This document shows positions 24,062 to 36,013 of a DNA stretch of 64,000 nucleotides, one piece after another. This DNA comes from Oscheius dolichura (taxonomy: Eukaryota > Nematoda > Chromadorea > Rhabditida > Rhabditidae). The translations under genes were made by a program, and so were the position numbers. The DNA lies in NCBI GenBank assembly GCA_932521035.1, contig OW051495.1, forward strand, positions 1,240,001-1,304,000, in the 5' to 3' direction. The notes beneath the pieces were generated by a model. The model worked only from the letters and a program-made list of their open reading frames with translations. It searched no databases and was not told the origin of the DNA. Positions within the stretch are counted from its first letter, which is position 1. Every line of letters starts with the position of its first letter.

Positions 24062-26576
24062 TAAAAAGAGCGCTTCTTGGAGAAATACCTGTGCACAATA
24101 GAAAAAGGTCATTTCTTGGCATAAATGCTCCTATTGAAATAAACAGCCCACTAACAACTAAAAGTAGCATTTTCCTTTTTAGAAAGTCAATCGATCCGCC
24201 CTAAAATGATAATTTGTACTTATAAACTGGGGGGAACATGCGAAAATACGGAATTCTTGACTTTTTGTGAGGTCCTTTGGCAGAAATTTAGAGGGAAAAG
24301 AAGATGATAAAATGTTAATATCGTGGGAGAAATGAAAGTAAGTAAGTTTACTAAAGCAAGCATGATTAGTTGGTCTAAATGCCCCTACTGAAACAAATAC
24401 CTTACTAACAGCTAAATATTACACATTTCCTCTATAAACGTGCGCATGAAGCGACAGAACAGAAATTCTGATTTATAAATTGGGAAAAGCATGCTAAAAA
24501 AAGGGAATTCTTGGCTTTTAGCGAACATTTTGAAAATCACCAATTGAGAAAAGAATAAGAAAGGAGGTTAAATTGTTTTGGAGAAATAATCTTACCAGGT
24601 GCTTATTCTGTACCGCCGCTGATTCTTACACCATCGTTTCCACTCTTCCACTAATAACAGCGGTTGTCTTTCTGTTTTTTGGTGCTATTTGTTCAGAAGT
24701 GGTCCCTTTCCTCGTATATCACAAATAAAGAAGGCTACACATGTTTACAGTAGCAATTACCGTACCCGAAGGGGAAAGGAAGGCGCATCCAGGTCACCAA
24801 GCAAGTTTGCGTTAAAAATTTGGGGGGAGTGTCCATATACCGAAAATGGTTTCGGTATATGCGCACACTTTTCGATATATCGTCACACCCACGCCATTTT
24901 TTGCCCAATTTCCTTATTTAACTGCTATTTGTGTTGTTTTTACAAGGTTTAAGGGCGTATAGTATTCCGCACGCGTTAGAACTGAGGGCCGGGAGACGTT
25001 TCACTCGTTTTTATGTTCAGCGCGTACCCCCACCCCCCTCCCTGGTTGGGGCTCCGAAGTCGACGTGCCGCAGGCAGCCACTAGGCAGGGGGTCCGGGGG
25101 GCGCAGCACGACGGGGAAAGTTCCTCAATTTAGAGCAGCAGCGTTCCTTTCCCGCTGTGAATTCTTCCATTGTTTCATCCAAAGTTTAAATGACGTCCCT
25201 TTGCAGTCGTATCAGTTATTGTGATCCACTTTCCTCTCACATTCCGCCATCCCCTTTCACTAGCTCTTTCCGTTACATTACAGTCCGAAAAAATCTATTA
25301 CGCCCACCCTGCAATGGACCATAGTCTCGTAACCCCCCGTCGATTACCATTTCAGTTTGCTATACTTTTTTACTGCCATAAAACAAGAGCTTGAAACAAA
25401 AATAACCCGTCAATGAAGAGGTTTCGAGTCTCTTTATCCGGTAAAGTTCGTAATTGCTTGATTTTCTGTAACAAAGTAGGACATCAGGAAACGTTTGACT
25501 TGCTAAAAGACCCTAGAACACAAAAGCTTGCAATAGAAAAGAGGAATAATCGCAGAATCAGTTCGAGAACGACAACAAATCATCTAATTTAGGACTTTAC
25601 TGGTTTTTCTCTTTCCCAACGGCATAACAGCCTTGCTGACTGAATTGTCCATATTTATAAAGCCCATGAAAGAAATTGAACACCAAAACAGCCGGTAGTC
25701 TAGATTTCCCTTTTGCGAACCAATGATAGCTGTTTCACAAGAACGCATTATACTTATGTGATCCTTGAGACAAATCCTATTCCCGAAGAAAGCAAAAAAA
25801 TAGGGCAGAAGAGGAAAGGAAAGATAAAATAAAATTTTATAAAAGAAGATAAGGACCGTTGCTCTCAAAAAAAAGTGAAGATAAGAGGAAGGAAAGAGTC
25901 CGTTTAGACAGAAATGAAGGACAAGGAAGGAGAGAAGAAGAGCACAATTTCACAATTACCAAAACACCATGCAGTAACAAAAAATAAAGAAGGGAATTCA
26001 TAAATAAGAACCACGCAACAAAAAAAGCCAAAGAATTTCGAAATTACGAAAAAACCCCGGTTGATAGAGGAAGAAGGGTCTAATTGACTCACCATTTAGC
26101 CGTAATCCTTAAAGATTCGATGTGTAAAAGTTCTCCTTAGAATATATAGCATTCTGGTGATAAAAGAAAGAAGAGAGGAGAAATTGGTGCGGCGTCTGGA
26201 TGGAATCAATGCTATCTTTCGTTTTACCACCAGAACAAACAGATAACGGTATATTACTAGGGGGTGCATATACGTTTATAATTTTTTAACAGGATTCTAG
26301 AAATTGTTCCTCCAATCAGGATGAAGAATATTGTAAATTCGCCGTCATCGGTAGAAGAAGGAGCTCTCTGGATTATGTCACATGGGTCAGGCAATATGGG
26401 TAGGGACCGCAAAGTGAAAATTAGATTTCATGGTAGCTCGTCGATTTTGGGGTCATTCAGGGGATCTTTTTGTAACTTACATATTGGTTTTTAGAGTAAA
26501 GAAATCGGCCCGTCCAGTAACGAGATATTCGCGTTTTAATGAAGCTTTCTAGGGGTCGCCTTTTCTATTGAAACTT

Positions 26577-26630
26577 TGGTCGCGGGCGCAACGATCTATC
26601 GACCAGGGTTCGATCCCCGCCGGTGTCATA
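26577..26630 (+). other. tRNA-like B-box remnant
   Basis: GGTTCGATCCC at about 26607 matches the internal B-box/T-arm consensus, but the acceptor and T-stem pairings do not form. Most likely this is a decayed tRNA or tRNA-derived element. Confidence 0.2.
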
Positions 26631-27514
26631 AATTTTTGCTTTTTGGTTTTTTATATCAAAATGATCGTCATAGTGTGGTGGTGAAAGGAATGTAATAGAA
26701 AATATAAAATTTCAATAACACAATATTGAGAAAAATGCAAAATACGAAAAACCATTAGCAGCGGTGCGCGCTTACCTTTGCAAATTTACTGATGTTTGAT
26801 GAAATGCCGATAGAAATATACATGTAACTTTTTTCAGCTAGAACAGATTTTTCTGAACTTTGCTGTAAAAATTACTAACAACATATGCTAGTAGTTGCAA
26901 CAATAAAATCACGCGGACCGGCTTTGTGAAAAGCTGAATCGTCAAAAGGGTAGAAGCAGCAAAAAGACGTTATTTTGTAAATTCATTTTCTATGGCAAAA
27001 GTGTATAGTTTTAGATATTTTTTATGTGTGCATATAGATCACGAGGTAAATAATTTTATCATATAGATGAAAACTTGAAAAGTATTTAAAAAGTATATTA
27101 TAATTATCCTTGAAAATTAGAAACTCATATGCGCTGTTGTAATTTTCAGCGCGATAGGATTTTATAGATTTTATAGAAGGATAGGATGCGATAGGAAAAC
27201 TATTTTTTGATAATATTTTACACATCATAAACAACATAAAACATTTAAAAAATTACGCGGACTGGCTTTCTGAATTAGTAAAATCATCAATTTTGAGATT
27301 ACCATATAGTTTTATCATATAAAAACATAATCGTAATGGAAACCTATTTGATTCGATTCTACGTCCAAAATTACCTACTAGGCGTGATTTTCATAGCAAA
27401 AAACCCATTTACTGAAGCCCACCGAAGCCTTTTGCCTCGCGCACCTCGCATGACCAATTTTTCAATACAAAATCTGTTACCCGCTCTTGGCGCGCCTTTG
27501 CGGTCCCTAAATAT

Positions 27515-27540
27515 GGGGGGGGGGGGGGGGGGGGGGGGGG
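27515..27540. repeat. Poly-G tract (26 bp)
   Basis: Uninterrupted run of G, a feature of many nematode genomes and prone to length error. Confidence 0.9.
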
Positions 27541-27979
27541 AAGATTGTTGACTATTGACAACAACGGTCTAATAAAGGATAAACGAAACATTTCTGTACA
27601 CCATTCAAATTCTATACAGTAAATATATGGGATATATATTTATATATATCGGATGGGATACGTATAGAGAATCGTGACGACAACAAGCTCCAAAAACCGC
27701 GAGCTCTCAAATTTTTACTATATGTGCCTGATAATAAGAAAGACTACCTGGCACTTCTCTTGTTATGCTTTATTTTTTTTATTGGTAAACTTCAAATTCA
27801 ATCAATTTCCTCCTCAAAAGCCATTCAGAACTGCTCCTTTTGAGAAATGATTACTGTACCGAGCAGTCAATAAGTTTCGCGTCTTCTACTTTTCTATTTT
27901 TCCAATATCGCTTCGTACAAATGAAAACATTTCCCATTTCCAGTGCATCGTCCTATCGATAAAACAAGGAGTTTTCAAT

Positions 27980-27985
27980 TTTATT
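27980..27985 (-). promoter_or_regulatory. Poly(A) signal of the knottin-like gene
   Basis: AATAAA on the minus strand, 44 nt past the stop codon at 28029. Confidence 0.7.
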
Positions 27986-28028
27986 ACTACTTCAATAATG
28001 TATATCAAAAAACTACAATTTCCACCTT

Positions 28029-31000
28029 TTATCGTCCTTGAGAATAGATCTTTTCGCTGCAGGTTCCCGTGGCTTCCGTTTCCATCTGCTTGCACCAGCC
28101 GCTCTACAATTTTCACCGTCATTTTTCCCATTTTCCGACTTACACAACAATTTCCGGTGCTTCCACTCCATGTACAGGATTGCCCGGTTGCGAGACATCC
28201 TCCCGCTCCTCCCTGTCCGGAAGAATATCCCTGTCCAGAATAGGCAGGTTGGGAAGCTTGAGGAGAGCCAGAATAACCTCCGGTGTAGGCTGCCTGACTG
28301 GGAGAATAGGCCATTTGAGGGGAAGGAGCATAGGCAGCGGGTTGAGAATAAACAGAAGCGCTGTATTGCGGAGCCCCCTGATAAGTTCCGGCGCCGGCTT
28401 GGCTGCTACCGCCACCTGATCGAGTCTGACAGACGCCAGTAGTCTGTCCCTGTTGCTGATAGCAGTAGGTGCTCTAAAAAGTGACAATAGAAGAGTCCGT
28501 AAAGGCCAGTCAAACAATAGACAACCTCTAATTACCATTTTACAATGTCGTCCCAAAATCAAAAAAAAAAACGAAAAATAAAGAAAAAAAATGAACTAAC
28601 ACAGCAATCGCCCATACTGGTGTCCCACTGACAGGTCTGGCCATTGGCGATACAACTGCCTCCTCCTTGGCCCTGCCCGCCGGCGTACTGACTAGCTCCT
28701 GCTTGTCCTGGAGTACTGTAGGTCATTGACGACGGAGCTGGATTACTTGGATTCCGTTGAAGTGTCTGGGAAGGATAACCACCGGCAGTTCCAGCTGGAC
28801 CAGGGGTTCCAGCCGGCTGGGCGCATGTTCCCGTTGGCTGGGGCTCGAGCTGCTGGCACCAGCCACTCTGAAATTTGCATTGTTGACCTAAAAACTCTCT
28901 AGTAGTTGGTTTATGGAATTCATATTTTAAATCTGATGGGATACATTAAAATTATAAACGTTTAGGGCCAATTTTGGATCAAACACGTTGGAAATGTCAT
29001 GATACGTCATTTTATTTTTCTGGTAAAAAATAATTATGTCCCAATGACCGTATTTGAGAGAATTGAACCTCCGCTGCTAATTGTTCTTATTGATAAACCA
29101 CACATTCAATAGACTTCCTTATGCTTTTGCTATATTTCGGTTATTGTTTATTGAGCAATGTAAATGTAGTACCGATTCTAGCAAACGTTTCCAACATTCC
29201 CTCTAATTTCAGAGCACCCAGTTGGCCGGCGCTCTTATGAATATTTACAGATATAAAGTTTTGCAGTTTTAGATTGAGGATATATTCTCTCTATCGAAGC
29301 ATCAAGGATGGAAGGAAAAGGTCTGCACTGAAAATAATATGAAAAAGACGGTGTTTTCGAGTGTATCGAAAGCTCATTTGAACCGAGAATAACAATAGAA
29401 CGCGCCTCTTATAATTCAATAACTGTTATTTTTCCGATATCAACAGTTTTGTTACTTTAGTCAATTACTTTAGCCAAAATTGCTTCAACGGCCTTATAAA
29501 AGCGGCCTGCTCCTTTTGAACAGCTCCTTTCTTGTCTATCGCTTCAAAACTACCAAGTGCCAGCAGCTCGAGCCCCAGCCAACGGGAACATGCGCCCAGC
29601 CGGCTAGAACCCCTGGTCCCGCTGGAACTGCCGGTGGTTATCCTTCTATTTTTTTAACGGTATGAACCCTTGTCCAAATTTTAGGCGGGAGTATCTTCAA
29701 AAAATTTCAACAATATTGAATAAAATTGATTCAATGAGGGTATAAATGTGGCCACCGGTTTCTGAATGGCTTACGAAATCGAAAATAGCACTCTCTATCC
29801 ATTTTCCCCTGCTTTTGCTCTATTTCGCCAAAAATAAGAAATCGCTCACACAACAATTGCCCATACTTCCACTCCAGGTACAGGATTGCCCATTAGCTAG
29901 ACAGCTTCCTTGTCCTCCCTGTCCAATTCCCGAGGCCTGTCCAGAATAAGCTGCCTGAGATTGAGGAGCACCGGAATAAGAGCCGGAATATGTTGATCCC
30001 GGTTGAGAATAAGCTGGAGCACTGTATTGTAGCGTTTGATAGGGCTGGCTGGAGCCGGCGCTGCCGGTAGAGCTACCGGAGCGATCCTGGCACACTCCAG
30101 TGGTCTGGCCGGTTTGTTGATAGCAGTAAGTACTCTGAAAAGGGTTATTGTAGTTTTTAAAAGGAGATTACGGTATAAAAGCTTTATGTGGAGACATATT
30201 ATCAAATCTAAAGGTCCCTGGAGCTTTTTTACGTCAGTGCAAACATCAAAATAACGTGTTTCCTTCTTATGGCCAAGAAACTTGGTATATGATACTTTTT
30301 TAGCTTATTTTCGTAATTTTTATGTATTAGAGATCCATAAAATGGGCATAAGTTTGACGTACGGGTGATAATTTGTCAGAAAAACATTAAAAATACGAGA
30401 TTAGATACAAAAAAAAGGAGAAAACGGGGTAGAAAGGAGGAGCGTTTGGAATGTTTTACTGGAAGATCAAATAGAGCGCTTCGTAGATGTTTCAGTCTAC
30501 TTACGACGACCCCGAACCGAACCGAAAAAAAACAACAAAAAAACTGAAAAGATTCAAAAGTACAATCGCATAAATTGTGCCTCTTTTTCCTATTACAATT
30601 TCTTTATTTGGAAATCGGCTAGTGTTCACACTGAAAGCAATTGTATTGATGGCCTTTATGTTCTCCTTGAAATAGATTTTTTCCCCTTTATTTTCTGAAA
30701 TGTTTTCCTTGCAATTGAAATAGACTGAAAGTGATGTTCACGTTCTCAATGAATGTAGAATTGCACAGATCAAATTTTGGGAAAAAAAGAACTGTAAACT
30801 CTGAAAAGAACAGTAACTTTCAAACAGTTACAGATTTGTGAAAGAGAAAAGCTATGTATCCTCACTTTGAAGAGAAAAGGATGAAAATTTGTATTGACAA
30901 TTATCAGTTTATAATAAGATCCTATTGCTTTTCCCACAGTACCCGAAATATTTACTGTGGGGCCAAAGCAAAGAAAATAAACTTCAACGCCGTCAATTTC

Positions 31001-31947
31001 ACATTTTCCTGGTTTTGCGGGACCAGGAAACTTTCAAAGAGACGCTAAATTTGAATCCGTGGAATATCTGTTGGAAATGGTCTATAATTGAAAATTAATT
31101 GATTTCGAAAAGACGATCAGACGATACGATACTACTGTAAAATTCCCCGCTTTCCTTATAACAATCCCCCAAAACTCCAAAAATTCAAAAATAAAACCCA
31201 CGCAACAGTTGCCCATACTGGTATCCCATTGGCACGTCTGTCCATTCTGGAGACATTGTCCCGTTCCACTGCTTGTTCCCTGTCCTGCTCCAGAATAAAT
31301 TCCCAGACCATTTGGAGTGTAACTGGCCGGATTCCTTTGAGGCGTCTGGTACGCTGTAGCTGCTCCGGCTGTGGCTGTTTGAGCTGTGGCTCCTGTGCCT
31401 GTGGCGGCGGGGCGATCTTGACATACTCCTGTTGTTTGTCCTACTTGTTGGTAGCAATACGTGCTCTAAATTTGGATATTTTCTATTTAAAACTACCGTA
31501 ATCCCCAAATTAGGCCGTATTAGGTTTTTAAACCGTTTAAAAACTCGAGAAACAGCTCCAATAATTTAATTTTTAGACTAGTTTGGTCCAGAATTTTTTG
31601 CTAATCAGGAAAAACTAATTTAAAAAAATGTAAAAATATCAAAAAATGGTAAGAAAAACACATCTAAAAGTGGTAATTTGAATTTCGTCCGACGGACTCG
31701 GCTAAACAACGGCCGTCCGCTGTTTACGCGCCCTGGCGCGCGGTTACAGTACCTCAAAAAACGGGTGTACTGTATTTTTTTACCCATTTTTTTACAATAA
31801 TAAACCCACACAGCAATTTCCTAGGCTGGTGTCCCATTGACAAGTCTGCCCGTTGCCTAAACAACTCCCAGCTGTCGCTTGTTGAGCTGTGGCAACTGTG
31901 GTGCAGAGGAAGAGAAAGACGACGACGGAAGGAGTAGCGGTCCCCAT
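28029..31947 (-). CDS. Secreted protein of five tandem knottin-like (ICK) modules (452 aa, 6 exons)
   Basis: Exons: 31947-31810, 31465-31202, 30134-29850, 28867-28601, 28473-28144, 28103-28029 (1359 nt). Every intron is phase 0. A signal peptide covers about residues 1-21 (hydrophobic VVVFLFLCTTVATA). Each module spans an exon junction. The 3' end of one exon supplies C-x6-C-x8-CC (for example CLANGQSC ... GNCC), and the next exon opens with x3-C-x10-C (STYCYQQ ... GQTTGVC). The six-cysteine pattern C-x6-C-x8-CC-x3-C-x10-C fits inhibitor-cystine-knot spacing. Between modules are Gly/Gln/Ser/Tyr/Pro-rich linkers of about 40-80 residues. The last exon ends soon after its cysteine pair. Knottin folding and secretion are inferences. 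The biological role is unknown, and an adhesive, structural or defence role would all be speculation. Exons 1-3 are separated by larger introns than the rest. Confidence 0.8.
29557..29646 (+). pseudogene. Inverted 90-bp copy of part of knottin-like exon 4
   Basis: This plus-strand segment (GTGCCAGCAGCTCGAGCCCC ...) matches exon 4 of the minus-strand gene (28859-28770) with about two differences. It lies inside the intron between exons 3 and 4 of the same gene in inverted orientation, lacks splice sites and the ICK 3' half, and is probably non-functional. Confidence 0.85.
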
Positions 31948-32455
31948 TGGCAGCGGCAGAGAGTGGCCAACTACAACTGTTAACAACTGTTTGAGGAAGG
32001 GGTTTGGTTTGGACAAATAGAGGGGGACAAGGAATTATTGGGGGAAATTCACGGGGAAGACGCCAATGATCGAAAGCCAAGTTTAGGAGAATTTTAGGAG
32101 ACAGGTGGTAGAGTCTTATACAGGAACCATGCCCATTTGAAGACTGTTCATTTACAGCGTTCATAAAACTTGGTGAACACTCAAACAACGGAAAAGGATC
32201 AAAATACTACGGCTGCGATGTCTAAAGGATCGGACCGCAAGGACGAGGAGAGGAAAATTAACCCCCATATCCATCCGGTCAACGGTAACTCCAACGAAAA
32301 AAATCAACCGAAGAGGAGGACAAGAAGTCAAGTCAAACCAAAGAAAAAAGCGACGATAACTCTCTAACAACGCTTCCGACGATCTGTACCATGACGCCGT
32401 CAACTACGGCATCGTCAGGAACTCGGGCAAATGGAAATAAGACGAAGAAGACGTT

Positions 32456-32763
32456 GGAACAGTCAGGGAGTTTTTTTTTTACTACAGTATCCAAATTAAA
32501 CAGGATTAAAAAACAACCGGAAAAGGGATTAAAAATAAATAAAAATGCGGACGTCTGCGGACATAATTTTGTAAAAATCTGGTTGCCGCGTGTCGAATGC
32601 GGACGTTCGTCATTTTGTATGCGGACGTAGGTCGATATGCGACCACTTTGAACGACTTTTTCTCCTTATTTTGACATTTTTATAATTTATAAAATAGTGC
32701 ATCGTGATCAGCGAAAAATTCTCTATTTTCTGAGATCTGGTTGAAAAACTCCCTGACTGTTCC
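32456..32763. mobile_element. MITE with GGAACAGTCAGGGAG inverted ends
   Basis: The left end GGAACAGTCAGGGAGTTTTT and the right end AAAAACTCCCTGACTGTTCC are inverse. The interior holds several GCGGACGT-like units (about 32545-32630). A single diverged end occurs near 32907-32925. Confidence 0.75.
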
Positions 32764-33421
32764 TTTAAAGGAACTGGACAGCACCATCGGAATCAGCGTC
32801 AAAAATCACATCGAATGAGCTATATCCCCCACATAATAACAAGGGGCGCGCTATCGCTTCGGGACCCGTGAACGGAATCAGGCAACTTCGTGAACGAAAC
32901 TCAAAGTCCCTGACAGTTCCTTTAACCCCAGTAACGTTTCATTCTTCGGTAAATTTTTCTGGTAAGCACAGAAAATAAAAATAACTAAGTTGTAGCTTCA
33001 AAGTATTACAAGGACACAAGGAAAAATGGCAAAGAAAAACCAATCTCGATGAATTTTTAGCTATTTATTAGGTTCGTCTGACAGTTTTCTGGAACTGCAA
33101 TTATTTACCCCGTATGTCAGGGTGAGTTAGTCCGAGAGTAAACCGCGCGCGAGCTGCTGCTGTTGTTTGCCGACTTTTCAGGAACAGAGCACGGCGAATT
33201 TTGGAAATGATGCACCTCTTCCTTCTCAACGGCTTAGAAATATCTCACGATCAATTTATGTCCTATTCGGAACAATGAAAATCTGCTTTGGAAGAAAGTT
33301 GTCCTTATTTTACATTAGCAAGGACCCCTTCTGCTTCCCTCAATGTTATATGGACTGTTGAAAAGTCTTTAGTTTTGTAGGATAGGGAACGGATCCGTCT
33401 TACAGGTCTTGTTAGGCGAGG

Positions 33422-33684
33422 CCATACATGAGCAAAACGCCGAATTTTTGGCGCGTCCTCTTTTGGGAGTAGACGGGAGTATCGGGTGTTTGTGTCCGTA
33501 TCTCGTTCATTTCTTGGTCGATTTCAAAAATTCAAAGACCTAGTTGGAGAGCACAGAAAGACGATTCTAATGACCCCTGTCACAGCTCAACCGACCCGAC
33601 AACACAATCTGTAGCCCTACAAACTTTGACTGAGGATATGTTACGTAACACGGCTTGCCAAAAATGGTCTTTTGCCCATGTTTG
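33422..33684 (+). mobile_element. CATGGGCAAAAC-family MITE copy, both ends present
   Basis: The left end CCATACATGAGCAAAACGCC and the right end CTTTTGCCCATGTTTG are approximately inverse. The core is complete, so this is a good reference copy for the family. Confidence 0.8.
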
Positions 33685-34098
33685 CCTCCAGATGACCCTC
33701 AAGAAAGATGGAAATCGTAAACGAACCAATCTCGTCTTCTTTGACGGTTCAAACATGAAATAACCCTGATTAGAACTGTTTTTTCCTGAAAATTCGGTAA
33801 ACTACAAGGATTAGAAGAACCGGAAGCGGTCTTCATTGCTCCCGATGGCCGCTTCCAAGCTGGTCAGCTTCCTTTTTCCCCCTTTTTATGATTCTCTCGC
33901 TTGTTGCCCTATTGTTGCGCACTTGAAGCAGCCCAAAAACCACATTTTCAGCTGCTTTTATGGCTGTAAAAATCCATTTTTTGTCTCTTCACAGCTAGTC
34001 TAAAACTGACTGAAAACTTGCAGCTCAATTCGATTCTACTATTTATTGGTGTTTGCCAATTTTTGCGTTTTGGTTCGCCGATTAAAACACCCGGAAAC

Positions 34099-35476
34099 AT
34101 GAACTGGTTGTTTCCGAGTTCGGTATTTCTTGTAGCAACTGTTTGTTTCGGTTTTGTTAGGGTTGAGACACGAGCCCAAACCTGTGCAGTATCTAATTTT
34201 CGTCAGCTTTATTGTAGTAATTTGCTTTCCATTAGTTAGTAGTCTCCCGAATGTCTTGACCAATAAATTCCATTCTTTTCAGTCAAGTGCTCCAGCTGAC
34301 TCGCCGCCAGCGGTGAGCAGCCCGTCCGTGGTTACTCCATTCCGCCGCGGTGGCCAGTCGCGGTGCTTCCTCGACGAGCGCAGTCTGGTGTGCGACATCT
34401 GCCTGGAGGTGATCTACAATGCCGTCTCCGTGGCGCCCTGCAACCACAAGTTCTGCGCCGCCTGTATCCTCCAGTGGGCCGACCGGAACGACAGCTGCCC
34501 GAAGTGCCGGAACCCCATCCGGGGCATGACCCGGGACAGCTTCGCCCAGCAGATCATCGACGAGTACCTGCAGACGTACCCGGAACGAGTCCGGCCACAG
34601 GAACGGCTGACGGCGGCCGACAAGGCCGAGCTGAGATACCTCGAGAAGCTGATGGACGACGACGACGACGAGGACAGTCTCCTCCGCGTCGACTGGCTCG
34701 AGGACGACAGCTTCGACGACTTCGACGAGACCATCCCGGCCAACCGGTTCGATCCTTTTGGGAGATCTTTCATCAATAATTCTGTTTCAGTCGCCGCGTC
34801 TACAACGCCTACACCCGGGACGAGTACACCAATCGGATCCAGCGACTCCACGCGATGGGAGTGGCCTCTCCGCCCCCCGTCGTCCCCGCCGCCGCTGCTC
34901 CCGGCGTTCGGAATGCCCAGCGTCGGAATAATATCCGGGTCGCCGTTCCCGTGCCGCCGGCAGACGATCCCATGCCGTTTCTGCTCCGCAATATCCGGAA
35001 CTTGCAAAATACCGTCTTCCAGCACTTACCCCCGGCTGGTCCTCCCCAGATGCCGGTAGTCGTCCCGCCGGTGGCTTTTGGCAATGGTCGCCATGTTGTT
35101 CGCGTCGGGGACAACCTTCGTGGTGGGACCATTCTTTGGATTGGAATGGATGTACCGTATCTTTTAGTTGTTGCTGGTGATGCTGCTCGTCCCGCTCCTC
35201 CTCCTCCTCCTCTGCCGCCACAGCAGCAGCGCCGTGCCCCGGCCAACCGCCGTCCTGCCCGAGTTGTCCGCGAAGCAGAGCCTCGTGGTAAGCCAGAAAC
35301 TAGAAGAATAGGATGAATTCCTTCTGTTTTCAGCCGCCGATCCGCCTCCCGACCAGCAGCCGGCCGACGGCCACCAGATGGTGACCAGGAGCCAGGCGAG
35401 GCGCCAGCAGAACAACAACAACAACAATAACTACAACCACCCGTACCAGATGCGTGCCCGTCGCCAGAGACGCTAG
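34099..35476 (+). CDS. CHFR-like RING-type E3 ubiquitin ligase (375 aa, 4 exons)
   Basis: Exons: 34099-34122 (tentative), 34283-34746, 34791-35287, 35334-35476 (1128 nt with the tentative first exon, phases consistent). A C3HC4 RING lies at residues about 45-83 (CDIC ... CNHKFCAAC ... CPKC). The segment after it (about 90-125, QIIDEYLQTYPERVRP) resembles the region following the RING of CHFR, more than RING1/RNF2. An acidic stretch follows (DDDDDED), then a Pro-rich segment and an Asn-rich, basic C-terminus. The FHA domain and PBZ finger of vertebrate CHFR are not visible. The core exons are strongly supported. The short first exon rests only on an ATG, a phase-0 donor and fit, so the true N-terminus could lie further upstream. 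AATAAA follows at 35529. Confidence 0.8.
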
Positions 35477-35528
35477 CCACGGACAGAAGAAGTCGATTCT
35501 CGTGTGATACTCACAGACGGCTATAAAT

Positions 35529-35534
35529 AATAAA
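35529..35534 (+). promoter_or_regulatory. Poly(A) signal of the RING E3 gene
   Basis: AATAAA 53 nt past the TAG at 35474-35476. Confidence 0.7.
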
Positions 35535-35708
35535 ATGCAGTGCCTAACCTCTTTTTTCTTGTTTTCTATTTGATTTTGTTGTTCATTTTGGAACGACGTT
35601 TATTTTCCAACGAAATACTTATTGTAAAGGCAATTGAAAAACAATAAATAGATCAAACGGTATGACGTAAAGAAATTGACATATTTGGCAGGGATAGAAA
35701 TGTAGTCG

Positions 35709-35975
35709 TTATAGAAGATGGAATGTTGACGGAAATGCCATGACCGGGTCGCATTGTGGGTTCCCCAATAAAGCTTTTGACAGGAATGTGCTGTGGCTGT
35801 CACAGAAGGAGAGCAGGGCCCATTCGACGTTTTCAGTGATTCCGTGAGTCGTGACCGTCACCTTTTGTGTGGTTTTTCCGGGAGTGTACGGAAGGAAGAA
35901 GATCCGCTTTTCGCGGTCCAGGGGGAAGGACTCCGAGTACGAATGGCCGCGGCCATTCGTCACAATACAAGACAT
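35709..35975 (-). CDS. Small unidentified ORF (88 aa), possibly an exon
   Basis: Starts ATGTCTTGTATTGTGACG at 35975 and ends TAA at 35709. Codon use in the first two thirds is GC-rich at third positions, as in the confirmed genes, which argues that it is coding. No domain is recognised and no signal peptide is seen. A minus-strand AATAAA at 35599-35604 could be its poly(A) signal. The ATG directly follows an AATAAA (35981-35976) that may belong to the MULE-derived unit upstream. It may instead be a terminal exon of a longer gene. Confidence 0.4.
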   Translation of the reverse strand: MSCIVTNGRGHSYSESFPLDREKRIFFLPYTPGKTTQKVTVTTHGITENVEWALLSFCDSHSTFLSKALLGNPQCDPVMAFPSTFHLL

Positions 35976-36013
35976 TTTATTTATCTCTTTGTACAATTAC
36001 CATTTAAAATGTC

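Larger units (their letters stand above)
22270..28028. other. Long spacer, no supported gene
   Basis: About 5.8 kb without a supported gene. It holds a 19-C run (22399-22417), two inverted-repeat elements (23364-23625 and 23927-24061), a tRNA-like B box near 26610, and a 26-G run (27515-27540). The last 150 bases are the 3' region of the knottin-like gene. Confidence 0.45.
31948..34098. other. Spacer with MITEs, no supported gene
   Basis: Contains the 308-bp element at 32456-32763, a solitary related end near 32907, and a CATGGGCAAAAC-family copy at 33422-33684. The promoter of the knottin-like gene should lie just above 31947, but I see no defined motif. Confidence 0.4.

Noticed and set aside
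26577..26630. tRNA gene
   Set aside because: B-box-like sequence only. T-stem and acceptor pairing fail, so I list it as a remnant with low confidence.
34414..35480. Long antisense frames (203, 144 and 223 aa) over the RING E3 gene
   Set aside because: GC-rich codon bias of the real plus-strand exons keeps the opposite strand open. No splice signals or domains.
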